Assembly (NCBI GenBank): GCA_945957605.1
Contig: CAMFLR010000008.1
Span: 268,240 to 332,239 of the forward strand
Reading direction: 5' to 3'
DNA: 64,000 bases
From: an uncultured Isosphaeraceae bacterium
GTDB lineage: Bacteria; Planctomycetota; Planctomycetia; Isosphaerales; Isosphaeraceae
Below the pieces are notes generated by a model. It had not been told where the DNA came from and ran no database searches. It saw only the letters and a program-made list of their open reading frames with translations. This document shows, piece after piece, positions 27,966 to 36,511 of this stretch (position 1 is the stretch's first letter; each line of letters starts with the position of its first letter). The translations under genes and the position numbers were made by a program.

Positions 27966-29117
27966 TTAACGATCCGGTTTTAGATCGACCATATGTGCGC
28001 CATACAAGTCCCCGAAGTGAACGCGAATTTTCAAGTCAGGCCGCTTCTTGAGAAGTTTGAGGGCAGAGGCACGCTTCACACCCGCGCCCCTGAATTCCAC
28101 CAATTTAAGGTTGCGCATCTGAGCGATGTCATCAAAGCATGACTCGGTTACGTTCCAGCTTTCAATCAGAAGAGCTTCGAGCGTGGAGAATGAGCGCAGG
28201 TCGCGAATTGTCTCATCGTTTATTTGCTCACCATCCAGGCGAAGCGATTTGATCGATGAGCCGTTCAATTGAGAAATTGCGTCCCGCGAGAGTGGCGAAT
28301 CGAAGCACCAGAGCGTCAATTCGTTTAGATTTCTGCAACTGGCAAGGTGTCCCATCGCTTTTTGTGTTAATGGAACTCTCAGTAGGAGTACTGACGTCAG
28401 CGCTGGTTGCTTGGCGAGGTGACGCAGTCCTTCATCCGTAACTTTGGGGCCGCGATCCGGCGGATCAGAATTTGCGATCAAGATTGTGTTTAACTTGGGA
28501 AGCGACGGCAGTGTGGCCAACAGCGGGTCCGAGAGATCGGCCTTCCAAAATTCGAGTGACTTCAAGTTGCTCAGGTTTTTGAGATGTTTGAGTTGTTCGT
28601 CTTTTAATGTTGTTACACGGAAACTAAGGCTTTCGAGATTTTGCAGATTCGAGACCGCCACGAGAGTCTCATCCATCTTCGTTTCATCGAAGGACCAACC
28701 ATGAGACAAGTTGCCTATTTCTACTGCCGCGACGTCGTAACAATAATCCACACCCAAATGGTTGGAGAGCCAACGCACTGACGGAGACTCATCTCGCGGA
28801 CCGCGCCGGTCTCGATCGTCCACGCCAAAATACTCGCCTTCCCATCCTCGATAGCTTACGCCGGCTCGTGCATTGAGAATCACTTCGACGGCCTCGCGTT
28901 GACGCTGTGCCGAGCCGCTGGCCCAGGCCAGAAGAATCTGGGCCAATGTAGCGAGAAAAAGCAAGCAACCCAGACGATTCAGCCGCAAGAGACGCACTAG
29001 TAAACCGGCGACTTTACGTTGAAGTTGATTGGTATCAGCGGCCCAGGCCAGGGCACCCCTGATCATTGGTGCCCAGAATAAGAGGCTGCCCAGTTCGTCG
29101 AGCTGGAAGTGATGCAT
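27966..29117 (-). CDS. Leucine-rich-repeat-like protein with an N-terminal membrane segment
   Basis: The 383-residue protein starts with a hydrophobic region (about residues 15-65) holding two similar LLAWA/ALAWA turns, followed by a linker and about seven LRR-like units from residue 150 on, such as LQNLESLSFRVTTLKDEQLK, LSNLKSLEFWKADLSDPLLA and CRNLNELTLWCFDS. LRR units make curved protein-binding surfaces. ATG 29117 is preferred because GGAGGG lies six bases before it; the open frame runs to 29135. A terminator-like hairpin sits about 50 bases upstream (29163-29185), so transcription into this gene may be attenuated or independent. Partner unknown. Confidence 0.72.
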   Translation of the reverse strand: MHHFQLDELGSLLFWAPMIRGALAWAADTNQLQRKVAGLLVRLLRLNRLGCLLFLATLAQILLAWASGSAQRQREAVEVILNARAGVSYRGWEGEYFGVDDRDRRGPRDESPSVRWLSNHLGVDYCYDVAAVEIGNLSHGWSFDETKMDETLVAVSNLQNLESLSFRVTTLKDEQLKHLKNLSNLKSLEFWKADLSDPLLATLPSLPKLNTILIANSDPPDRGPKVTDEGLRHLAKQPALTSVLLLRVPLTQKAMGHLASCRNLNELTLWCFDSPLSRDAISQLNGSSIKSLRLDGEQINDETIRDLRSFSTLEALLIESWNVTESCFDDIAQMRNLKLVEFRGAGVKRASALKLLKKRPDLKIRVHFGDLYGAHMVDLKPDR

Positions 29118-29162
29118 TCTCGACCCTCCAGGCAAGCCATTCCATTAAATGCTCATCCCATG

Positions 29163-29185
29163 AAAAAAGGGCCGACAGGCGGCCC
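29163..29185 (-). terminator. Terminator-like hairpin with T-run, minus strand
   Basis: Read on the minus strand, GGGCCG (29185-29180), loop CCTGT and CGGCCC (29174-29169) form a six-base GC stem followed by six T. It lies downstream of the gene ending at 29269 and about 50 bases before the LRR gene start, so it is a second terminator or an attenuator for the LRR gene. Confidence 0.7.
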
Positions 29186-29232
29186 CGTACTCGTTTCGGT
29201 ATATTGTGTAAATCGGACGACGACAAATAAAA

Positions 29233-29261
29233 AAGGGAGTGAACTCGATGTTCACTCCCTT
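29233..29261 (-). terminator. Rho-independent terminator after the lipoprotein gene
   Basis: AAGGGAGTGAAC and GTTCACTCCCTT form a perfect 12-base stem with loop TCGAT (29233-29261). In the minus direction it is followed by T6-A-T3 (TTTTTTATTT, read past 29233). It ends the transcript of the gene at 29269-30048, eight bases after that gene stops. Confidence 0.9.
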
Positions 29262-29268
29262 GTCGAGA

Positions 29269-30048
29269 TCACCAGTAAACCCACTCGAACGCGGGGTCGA
29301 GAAGCTGAATTTCTTTTTCCTTGAGCTGGAACTGGTCGCCGCGGCGAATGAAGTCGATTCGGAGCGTCTTGTACTTCGTCACCGGCTTGCCGTCGGCACC
29401 GTCTACCTTCTTGTAGCCGTCTGAAAGGCCGCGAACGTACACACTGAACTTGTCGGCGTTGGGGTTCACATTGTCCCAGATCGCCACGCCGAAGACGGCA
29501 TCGTCGATCCCCGGCTTGGTGCTCGGCGGGATGACGCCCATGATGTTCACCGCGCCCAAGAGCTTAATCGTTGGGTCTTCGCGGGTCTGAATCAGGTCAA
29601 TCGCCTTGGGAATAACCGTGTCTTCCACTCGTTCGCCAGTGTCGGGCACAAGCGAGAACTGCGGTACGAACATCCTCGGCTTGCCGGTGTGATTCACCAC
29701 CTGATAGTACATGTAGTGAATCTGACGGCGACCCTTGCCCGGGACCTCGATCGTCATGATTCGCACGGGCTTGAACGCGAAGTCGAGCACCCAGATGCCC
29801 TGCTCGCCTGGCAGGAGCGCGGCATCAACCCAGCGCTCGTTGAAAGTCTGCTTGATCGTGGACCGATTCACGAAACCGTTGGCCGACTTCTGAATCGGCT
29901 GAGTCGGCAGCGTCGGTCCAAGTGTTCTCTCGGGGATCGGCGGCGGATCTGGTAGCGGCGCTTCTTGCGCGAAAACGGTCGAGCCGCACCCGGCCAGCAA
30001 CCCGAAGGCGAAGGCCCCGAAGACCCAGCGAGACAATGGCTTGCGCAC
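29269..30048 (-). CDS. Putative lipoprotein of unknown function
   Basis: The 259-residue product has a signal with lipobox LAGC (residues 18-21), although an alternative signal peptidase I site (FAQ) follows. The mature protein has a Pro-rich linker (LPDPPPIPERT) and a beta-rich domain containing WVDAALLPGEQGIWVLDFAF and HYMYYQVVNHTGKPRMFVPQF, ending DPAFEWVYW. I cannot assign a family with a known role. The GTG start has GGGGAG nine bases upstream. A strong terminator follows eight bases after the stop. The C-terminal aromatic ending resembles the style of the tyrosine- and tryptophan-rich partial protein at the right edge, but no alignment was done. Confidence 0.7.
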   Translation of the reverse strand: MRKPLSRWVFGAFAFGLLAGCGSTVFAQEAPLPDPPPIPERTLGPTLPTQPIQKSANGFVNRSTIKQTFNERWVDAALLPGEQGIWVLDFAFKPVRIMTIEVPGKGRRQIHYMYYQVVNHTGKPRMFVPQFSLVPDTGERVEDTVIPKAIDLIQTREDPTIKLLGAVNIMGVIPPSTKPGIDDAVFGVAIWDNVNPNADKFSVYVRGLSDGYKKVDGADGKPVTKYKTLRIDFIRRGDQFQLKEKEIQLLDPAFEWVYW

Positions 30049-30200
30049 GGGCGAGACTCCCCAGCGTCGAAAGTTTGGGTTGTGAGAAGCGACGGAGGGT
30101 GCGGACGCGCAGGATGCGAATCTGAAAAGATACCCTATCTTACCACGTTTCGGGAAAAAGCGTCAACGCGGATCGACCGAAGTTGCACGATCGCATAACC

Positions 30201-31511
30201 CTACGCGGTTGAGTCGGCTGTAAGGACTCCCTGCTGCCGCAAAAGCCACAGCACAGGACGATCAATAAGTAGCGGCGTAGGAAGTGGTTGCGCCTGATCG
30301 TCGTGCTCTTGTGCGGCGTCGCCGAGCGCTGAGCAAGCGAAGAACTGGTGATTGGGGAACGTCACCGCGACGTGTTCCAGGAACGATGCTGCTCCCCAAC
30401 CTCTTAGCGCTCGCTGAACTTCTTCATGCACCTGACGATCGAGATTTTTATCCGGACGGCCCGGAACGACAGACCGCGCCAGATCGTATAGCCGCGAACC
30501 TGGCTCCATCAGGCCACCCCAGCGGTCGAGTTTGTTCAGGCAGATCGCCAGCGGGGTTTCGACCGGCGTTCTGGGAAAGAACGTGCTCAGTTTGCGAACG
30601 TCTGATAGGTAATCCGCCGCGGGAACTCGACTTTCTTTTTCGGTGAGGCGAATCCGCCCGTCCCAGGCGACCGCCCGAATGCGCAGAGGGTCGACGAGAA
30701 ACAGCAAACCCTTAGCCAGCTTGAGGTAGCGTGCTTCGGCGCGTAGGAGATCGATGTTCTTGTCCCAGTCTTCGCCAGCGGTGTCGAAGAAGGACAGCAG
30801 CGAAGTTTGCGACGAGCCGCGCTTGCCGTGATTCGTGATCTTGTAGACGAGTGGTTGGAGGATCGAGCGATTTGCCTCGATCGGCGCGGTCGCTGAGTGA
30901 CTACGACGATAAACTTCGCCGCCGATCTCTTCGCCAATTCCGAACTGGCTGCCGCCGTAAGTCGTTTCGTGGTATTCGCGATCGTAACGTTCGCGAATTT
31001 CTTCGGTCAGCGGGTCGAGGATGAATCCTTCCTCGGGACCGACATGATTATCGAGCTCGTGCAAAAGAACGGTCACGAACGTCGTCTTGCCGACCGATTG
31101 CGGGCCGAAAATTGCAACGTGCCCCATGTCAAGCGTGACGACCGAGTCGGGCAAGTGGGCGTGGCACCGCGGACATAGGCGGTAGTCTGTTGGCTTCTCG
31201 CAATGCGCGCAGTTGAGAGTTCCCGGCGCGACGAACCAGTCGAGATGGCGTCGAACTCCGCGACGACTATCCTGCGATGGATTCACCCACCAGGGGACGC
31301 GCAGGCTGGAGCCGGTTGTTCGGCCAGCCTTCCAGTTTGGGCCGAAGAGTGCGCGGGTGAGAATGGGATCTTCGATCGACCGCGATGCGTCGGTCTTGCA
31401 ATAATGATCGTTGCACCGCAGGTGCATTTGATAAACGTAGAATCGCTCAAAGCAAAATGGGCAGCGAACCCGCCGCAAAGGATCGAGCCGTGTGAGAAGG
31501 TCGAGAGCCAT
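30201..31511 (-). CDS. Zinc-ribbon P-loop GTPase (TRAFAC/conflict-GTPase type)
   Basis: The 436-residue protein begins with two zinc ribbons: C17-P-F-C20 with C33 and C38, then C101-A-H-C104 with C113 and C116. The GTPase core follows with GPQSVGKT (136-143, G1), DTAGE (243-247, G3) and NKLD (326-329, G4). SAL near residue 400 may be G5. The catalytic order and zinc ribbons fit the TRAFAC/double-GTPase-like proteins that often occur in conflict or regulatory modules. ATG 31511 is used; the frame runs further upstream but without homology signs. It is divergent from a FetAB-type ABC exporter, 95 bases away. Substrate preference, GTP versus ATP, is inferred from NKLD. Confidence 0.8.
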   Translation of the reverse strand: MALDLLTRLDPLRRVRCPFCFERFYVYQMHLRCNDHYCKTDASRSIEDPILTRALFGPNWKAGRTTGSSLRVPWWVNPSQDSRRGVRRHLDWFVAPGTLNCAHCEKPTDYRLCPRCHAHLPDSVVTLDMGHVAIFGPQSVGKTTFVTVLLHELDNHVGPEEGFILDPLTEEIRERYDREYHETTYGGSQFGIGEEIGGEVYRRSHSATAPIEANRSILQPLVYKITNHGKRGSSQTSLLSFFDTAGEDWDKNIDLLRAEARYLKLAKGLLFLVDPLRIRAVAWDGRIRLTEKESRVPAADYLSDVRKLSTFFPRTPVETPLAICLNKLDRWGGLMEPGSRLYDLARSVVPGRPDKNLDRQVHEEVQRALRGWGAASFLEHVAVTFPNHQFFACSALGDAAQEHDDQAQPLPTPLLIDRPVLWLLRQQGVLTADSTA

Positions 31512-31606
31512 CGGGCACCGTTGAACTGCGCGGGGGTCGTGACCGGACCGCCGCATACCTTTATCGTTGCGGTTAAAACGTCCAGAATCAACCCAAGCGT
31601 GTCCGC

Positions 31607-32362
31607 ATGCCGCCGCATTTTTCCGCCACCGAGATTCGCTCATCACGCTCTGGCCTAAGGTTGCGAGACGTTTCCGCGAGGCGCGGCGGACGCGAGATCC
31701 TTCGAGGGATTTCGCATCAGTTTGAAGCCGGAAGCCGCTGGACGGTGATCGGCCCGTCGGGTGCTGGCAAGACGACGCTGTTGCGACTTTTCAATCGGCT
31801 TGATGAGCCGTTTGCCGGATCGATCTCACTCGGCGATCTTTCAATCGGGGCGTTGCCGGTCATTGAACTCAGGCGACTCGTAGGCCTTGTCTTCCAATCG
31901 CCGCGGCCGCTTCCGGGATCGGTGCGCGATAATCTCGTTTACCCGTGCGAGCTTGCACGAATTCCCATTCCGAATGATCTCCCTGCGCGATTGCAGGAAA
32001 TCGGTCTCGAGGCTGGTTGGCTTGATCGCGACGCCACGGCGCTGTCGGGCGGAGAACGTCAACGCCTGGCGATCGCTGTGGCCTTGATGAATGACCCGAT
32101 CATTCTCGCGCTCGATGAACCGACCTCGGCGCTGGATCCGCAGGCTGCCTGGCGCGTTGCCGAAGCGCTCAAAACTCGATCAATTCGCGACGGTCTGACG
32201 ACCATTGCAGTCACTCACAACCGCGAGCAAGCTGCGTGGCTGAGCGATCAAACGCTCGTAATGGACGCTGGGCAAATCGCCGACGTTGGCCCAACGACGG
32301 ACGTTGTCCGGCGGATCCAGAACGCGAGCGTTTGGCAGGCGGAAGCGGGAGCGATCTCGTGA
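31607..32362 (+). CDS. fetA: ABC transporter ATP-binding protein (FetA/YbbL-like)
   Basis: The 251-residue protein has all ABC ATPase motifs: Walker A GPSGAGKTT (49-57), Q-loop VFQSP, signature LSGGERQR (146-153), Walker B IILALDE (165-171) and the H-loop THNRE. It is followed without gap by its permease (GTGA overlap), which belongs to the FetB family. In Escherichia coli FetAB is an iron exporter that protects against oxidative stress. The start used, ATG 31607, has no strong ribosome site; a shorter form is possible. Known for the family: inner-membrane ATPase dimer. The exported substrate is assumed, not seen. Confidence 0.88.
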   Translation: MPPHFSATEIRSSRSGLRLRDVSARRGGREILRGISHQFEAGSRWTVIGPSGAGKTTLLRLFNRLDEPFAGSISLGDLSIGALPVIELRRLVGLVFQSPRPLPGSVRDNLVYPCELARIPIPNDLPARLQEIGLEAGWLDRDATALSGGERQRLAIAVALMNDPIILALDEPTSALDPQAAWRVAEALKTRSIRDGLTTIAVTHNREQAAWLSDQTLVMDAGQIADVGPTTDVVRRIQNASVWQAEAGAIS

Positions 32363-33144
32363 AAACGGTGGCGCCGGACTGGCTCGGACTTGCGTGGGCG
32401 GCGGTGCCCATGGCTTTCAGCGCGATCGTTCTGGCGGTTGCGCGACTGGGACAGGTCCGGCCGATGATCGTCGCGTCGGTTCGGCTGGTTGTTCAGCTTT
32501 GGCTGCTGGGAATCGTCCTCAAAGCCATCTTTCGCGCGGAAAGTGCATGGGTTGTGTTGGTGACGGTCGGTGTGATGCTTGCCGTTGCCGCGCACACGGT
32601 GGGGACGCGTCAGCCAAAGCACCGCTGGCAAATAAGGCTCGAATCACTAGCCGCGATGGGCCTTGCAATTGCCGCGACGATGGCTGTTTGCGTGCGGCTG
32701 GCGCTTCATCTCGACCCTTGGTATAGCGCATCGACGTTCATTCCGCTTTTCGGCATGATTCTGGGAAACAGTGTGAGTGGCGTTTCACTCGCTGCCGAAC
32801 GACTTGCCGCCGATCTCAAGGCTGACCGCGATCTCGTCGAGCAGCGACTCGCCCTTGGCGCAACTTCGCGACAGGCCGCCATGCCCGCGCTTCGTGCGGC
32901 TGTGCGCTCAGCTCTCACACCAGTTCTCAATAATATGATGATCGCCGGAATTGTGGCGATTCCCGGGATGACGACCGGCCAACTTCTCGCGGGGGCCGAC
33001 GTTCTTGAAGCTTTGCGCTATCAGGTGCTCGTGTATTTCGGGATTACCGGAACGGCGGCTCTGAGTGCGCTGATCATGCTCGAGCTGCGAATGCGCCGCT
33101 ACTTCACGAAGGCGCATCAGTTACGCGAAACGGAGTTCATTTGA
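32359..33144 (+). CDS. fetB: FetB-family ABC permease (iron export type)
   Basis: The 261-residue product has about seven hydrophobic segments and the UPF0014/FetB layout. WLLGIVLKAIF, FIPLFGMILGNSVSGVSLAAERL and the C-terminal block AALSALIMLELRMRRYFT are typical of the family, which is also called the ybbM or FetB family. In E. coli the pair exports iron. The GTG start lies inside the stop of fetA (32359-32362), so translation is coupled. Its last eight bases overlap the convergent PfkB-like gene. The partner, order and spacing make the pair assignment firm; the metal is inferred. Confidence 0.87.
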   Translation: MKTVAPDWLGLAWAAVPMAFSAIVLAVARLGQVRPMIVASVRLVVQLWLLGIVLKAIFRAESAWVVLVTVGVMLAVAAHTVGTRQPKHRWQIRLESLAAMGLAIAATMAVCVRLALHLDPWYSASTFIPLFGMILGNSVSGVSLAAERLAADLKADRDLVEQRLALGATSRQAAMPALRAAVRSALTPVLNNMMIAGIVAIPGMTTGQLLAGADVLEALRYQVLVYFGITGTAALSALIMLELRMRRYFTKAHQLRETEFI

Positions 33145-34225
33145 TCACGCCCGCATCGATCGCGGCGTCGATCTCTTCAGCGCTGGGAAATCCGAAATCG
33201 ACTCGGTCGAGCACAAGGGCAGCCGCTGCCGATGCGCGACGCGCCGCATATTCGAGCAAATCGGGCTCGGTTGTTTCGACAGCCCAGTCGTTTTCCAGCA
33301 GAGTGGAAACGAGCGTCGAAGCGAATGCTTCGCCCGCGCGATTCGTATCGCGCGGCGGGCGCATTCGTGGAAAGGCGGGCACCGTCAATCGGCCAGCATC
33401 ACCATTAGGACGCAAGTAACGAAGCGACGCGCCGTTTGGTCCATCGGTAATCGCTAGCAGCGAGACCCGCCAGGCGATTTCCTCACGGTCTTCTAGGTTT
33501 TCCCATTCGGTTCGATTGCAGCAGAGAATATCGATGTGCCTCGCCATCTCGAGCACGCTGGGCGAGCGGTCGAGCATGTTGCGCATCGCGGGCGCGAACA
33601 TTTTTACGTTTGCACCAGTTTCGGCGAGAGCGGCCGCGGCGCGTTCGTTTGTCATCGAAGCGACGATGAGCAGATCACAGCAGTCGTCCGCCTTGCCGAG
33701 TGATCGAGGCTCGCACGACAGGTCGCGAAATCCGATCGGCAACTTATCGCCGTGCGGACCGCTTGTAATCATCAGCGTCCATTCGCCCATCCTTCCCGGT
33801 TGCACGACGGGTTCAGTTACGATCCCCTCCGCGGCAAGTCGCGCCAGGATGCCGGTATTGATAGCATCGGACTCATCACCGACGAGCAGTCGCAACCGCG
33901 CGCCAAATGCCTTCGCATAGCCCGCGCCCATCCCGCCGAGGTCATCGTGCCACGAAAGGCAGCGCACGCGATGGGGGCTTTCCGTTGAGGAGACATCACC
34001 CACAATCAGACTTCCGCGGTGACCGGGCCAGTCGTCGCCGAATTCGAGCTCGATCGTGCCCGTTGTTAGCCCTTCAATGGCAACGATTTTGCTGTCGTTT
34101 TGAAGATTCCAGCGACCCATTGCGCTGCGGTCGAGCACGCCGTTTGCCAGAAGCGGCCGGTCGACTAGAACGACGCGATCGAGGTAGGCAGGGCCGAACA
34201 CCAAGGTATCGCGCTGTGTCGTCAC
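33137..34225 (-). CDS. PfkB-fold protein with altered anion-hole motif
   Basis: The 362-residue protein follows the ribokinase/PfkB layout: DLGGMGAGYAKAFGARLRLL early, CNRTEWENLED as the N-x-x-E motif, and DTNRAGEAFAS near the C-terminus, where active kinases have DTxGAGDxF. Here the GAGD motif is RAGE: the first Gly is Arg and the catalytic base Asp is Glu. This would weaken or change phosphotransfer. The start is a GTG with AGGA about ten bases upstream. It overlaps the end of fetB and is divergent from the MBL hydrolase gene, but it has no obvious pathway partner here. It may be a sugar-binding regulator or a kinase with altered chemistry. Confidence 0.7.
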   Translation of the reverse strand: MTTQRDTLVFGPAYLDRVVLVDRPLLANGVLDRSAMGRWNLQNDSKIVAIEGLTTGTIELEFGDDWPGHRGSLIVGDVSSTESPHRVRCLSWHDDLGGMGAGYAKAFGARLRLLVGDESDAINTGILARLAAEGIVTEPVVQPGRMGEWTLMITSGPHGDKLPIGFRDLSCEPRSLGKADDCCDLLIVASMTNERAAAALAETGANVKMFAPAMRNMLDRSPSVLEMARHIDILCCNRTEWENLEDREEIAWRVSLLAITDGPNGASLRYLRPNGDAGRLTVPAFPRMRPPRDTNRAGEAFASTLVSTLLENDWAVETTEPDLLEYAARRASAAAALVLDRVDFGFPSAEEIDAAIDAGVIK

Positions 34226-34327
34226 GGTAGAAATGTTCCTGCTTTCCGACGTTTCGGCCCTTGTGGGTGTTCGAGTATACTGGATCTTTGGCCATTGTGG
34301 CCGGTCTAGCGGATAAGGAGCGGGCTG

Positions 34328-35209
34328 TTGGCGCTTGATACCGATCTTTCAGTTGATTCGCTCGATCACCCGGTCGATAACGCTCCGGTGCGGTCGCTTA
34401 CGTATAAAGGTTTGACGATCGAAGGATATTCGCGCGCCGCGGTGCAATCGTACTGGCGAATTCCCGAGATGAAGCTCGGATTCGATCTCGGCGTGCAGCC
34501 CTGGTCGTTCATGAGCACCCCCAACTGGTTTCTCTCGCACACGCACCTCGACCACGTCGCCGCCCTGCCCGTTTATGTCGCGCGCCGGCGTATGATGAAG
34601 ATGGAACCGCCGACGATTTATGTTCCGGCTGGCTCGGTCGAAGCGATCGAACAGCTTTTGCGTGCGTTTCAAAAGCTGGATCGTGGCGCGATGCCGGTGA
34701 AGCTCGTCGCGGCCGAGCCTAATACCGAAATCGAGCTTTCACGCGAGCTGGTTGTTTCGGTTTTTCCCACCAAGCATACGATTCCGTCGATTGGATTTTT
34801 GGTTTGGGAACGACGTAAGAAACTCAAGCCCGAGTATCAATCGCTTACGGGCGAAGAAATTCGCGACCTCAGGTTGAACGGCGTTGAGGTGTCGGCGGAG
34901 ATTCGGATTCCCAAGGTGGCCTATCTGGGCGACACCGCGCCGGTGGGACTCGACAATTTTCCCGACGTCTATCGCGCTGAAATCTTGATCATGGAGATGA
35001 CGTTCGTCGGCCCTGGCGAACGGCCGGACAAGATTCACAAGTATGGGCACACGCATCTCGATGACTTCATCGCCCGCGCCGATCGGTTTGAAAACGAACT
35101 GATCATCGCCTCGCACTTCAGTACGCGATTGCATCCGGATGTGATTACGCGTATTGTTGACAAGCGTTTGCCTGAGCGCCTCAAGTCGAAGCTGAAAGTT
35201 TGGCTGTAG
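34328..35209 (+). CDS. MBL-fold metallo-hydrolase, RNase Z-like
   Basis: The 293-residue protein has SHTHLDH (the H-x-H-x-D-H zinc motif), a GDTAPVG segment whose Asp bridges the metals, EMTFVGPGE, HTHLDDF and ASHFST, the pattern of the RNase Z/ElaC-related MBL group. Such enzymes process tRNA 3' ends, but many relatives act on other phosphodiesters. A TTG start at 34328 is chosen because AAGGAG lies exactly seven bases upstream and no ATG or GTG suits. The region 34250-34281 may hold its promoter (TATACT at 34276), but the -35 box is poor. No signal peptide, so cytoplasmic. Function beyond hydrolase is unassigned. Confidence 0.85.
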   Translation: MALDTDLSVDSLDHPVDNAPVRSLTYKGLTIEGYSRAAVQSYWRIPEMKLGFDLGVQPWSFMSTPNWFLSHTHLDHVAALPVYVARRRMMKMEPPTIYVPAGSVEAIEQLLRAFQKLDRGAMPVKLVAAEPNTEIELSRELVVSVFPTKHTIPSIGFLVWERRKKLKPEYQSLTGEEIRDLRLNGVEVSAEIRIPKVAYLGDTAPVGLDNFPDVYRAEILIMEMTFVGPGERPDKIHKYGHTHLDDFIARADRFENELIIASHFSTRLHPDVITRIVDKRLPERLKSKLKVWL

Positions 35210-35271
35210 ACTGAGAAGTTGTTCTGAAACGGCCGGTGTTCTCAGCCACGACCTCGCGAGATGCCTGCGCG

Positions 35272-35646
35272 ATGCGCGTCCCCCTCCACAATAATCTGGA
35301 CGAGCTATTCCGGTCTGATAAAACGCTTGTATCGAAGGTGCTCGGCGGAGCATTTGTCACGGCGTTTATCGTTCTGATCGGGGCCTACAAACAATCGCCT
35401 ATCGAGATCAGCGAAAACGGTTACATCCTGCTTGGATTGTTCTCAGGATCAGTCGGCGCGATCCTCGTTTTGGGACTGGCGCTCAAAGATTACGTCGAGC
35501 GGAAACTCGATCGTTACGAGCCGGTGAACTTCCTTCTCAGGCTCTATTTCACCGGTGGCCCAAGAACCGCCGCGATCTGGTTCGGAACGGTTTTCATAAT
35601 GGTGTTTGTGATCACCATGACGCTAGTATCGTGCGGAATCTTCTAA
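35272..35646 (+). CDS. Small membrane protein with three hydrophobic segments
   Basis: About 124 residues with hydrophobic segments near residues 22-37, 50-72 and 100-122, separated by charged loops (KDYVERKLDRYEPVN). ATG 35272 is used; the frame is open to 35236. No family with a known function is recognised. It follows the MBL hydrolase gene by about 60 bases on the same strand. The next gene, at 35786, is 139 bases away, and the spacer between them shows nothing I can name. Confidence 0.6.
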   Translation: MRVPLHNNLDELFRSDKTLVSKVLGGAFVTAFIVLIGAYKQSPIEISENGYILLGLFSGSVGAILVLGLALKDYVERKLDRYEPVNFLLRLYFTGGPRTAAIWFGTVFIMVFVITMTLVSCGIF

Positions 35647-35785
35647 GACAGGACTTTGACGAAGGAAAACACGAGTCTCGTGATATGTAAATCGCATGTG
35701 ATCTAAAGTCGATTTGATAGCGAGGACGGCCTGAAGTTCAAGCCGTCGATCTGCATGCGGCGGAAGAAGTAATGAGTCTTGACGC

Positions 35786-36490
35786 ATGATCCAACCGCAA
35801 TCATTTTGCTTGACGATCGCCGATGAACACGATCTGCTTGCTCAGACCGAGCGTGCCTTTGATCTGGTCTGGCGTGTCGCCTTTGATGCGCCTGGTTTCG
35901 CAGTGCTCGACCTTGGTGAAGTCGATTCGCGTACCTTGCGGCGGTTCATGGTCGCTTTGAAGAAACGCCTCAGCGAAATCAGCGTGTCACGCTGTGGGCA
36001 GACGTTCTCGTACCGTTCGATGGCGCGGTTCGATCAACAGGTGACGACGCGATTTCACCTCGACGGGGCGCCCGAGCAATCATTGTTGATTCTTGGTTAC
36101 GAACCATCGGAAGTCGTAAGCCGGCTGTTTCTCGCCGACTTCAGCCGTGCGGCCTTCGATACCGGGCTAACGCCGACCCAGTTTCTTGATCAATATCATC
36201 CGATGTATCGCACCGGTGAAGAAATGCTCGCGCCTTACGTCACGGAGGTGCCGCAGCCGACACCCGGCCATGCCCGCATCGTACTGATCAATAACTCGTC
36301 ACTCCCTTTCGACTCCCGCCGCGCCCACTCGCTCGGAGTTCTGCACAAGGCCGAGATTGTCAGTCCCGACGAAGCGCTCAGCCGCGTGATCAACTCGACG
36401 ATGCTCGCACTTGGTGGCGACGACCAGTTTTCCGAGGCACAACCGCAAGAATTTGTGGTGACTGATTCGATCGCGCGGAAAAGCTATTGA
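35786..36490 (+). CDS. Protein of unknown function, possibly 2-oxoglutarate/iron-oxygenase-like
   Basis: The 234-residue product is not confidently recognised. It has the sequence RFHLDGAPEQSLLILGYEP, in which H91-x-D93 could be the first two ligands of a double-stranded beta-helix iron oxygenase, and RRAHSLGVLHKAE later could give the third His (H181 or H187), with R178/R179 for 2-oxoglutarate. The surrounding alternation of short hydrophobic stretches fits a beta-helix. No signal peptide. It sits between a small membrane protein and a convergent Rieske gene. The oxygenase call is a weak inference from motif spacing. Confidence 0.55.
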   Translation: MIQPQSFCLTIADEHDLLAQTERAFDLVWRVAFDAPGFAVLDLGEVDSRTLRRFMVALKKRLSEISVSRCGQTFSYRSMARFDQQVTTRFHLDGAPEQSLLILGYEPSEVVSRLFLADFSRAAFDTGLTPTQFLDQYHPMYRTGEEMLAPYVTEVPQPTPGHARIVLINNSSLPFDSRRAHSLGVLHKAEIVSPDEALSRVINSTMLALGGDDQFSEAQPQEFVVTDSIARKSY

Positions 36491-36511
36491 TTGTTCAATC
36501 TACCGAGAATC

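Noticed and set aside
34250..34281. Possible promoter before the TTG-start MBL hydrolase gene (TATACT at 34276)
   Set aside because: The only -35 candidate with fair spacing (TTTCGG) is poor, so it is mentioned with the gene but not listed as a feature.
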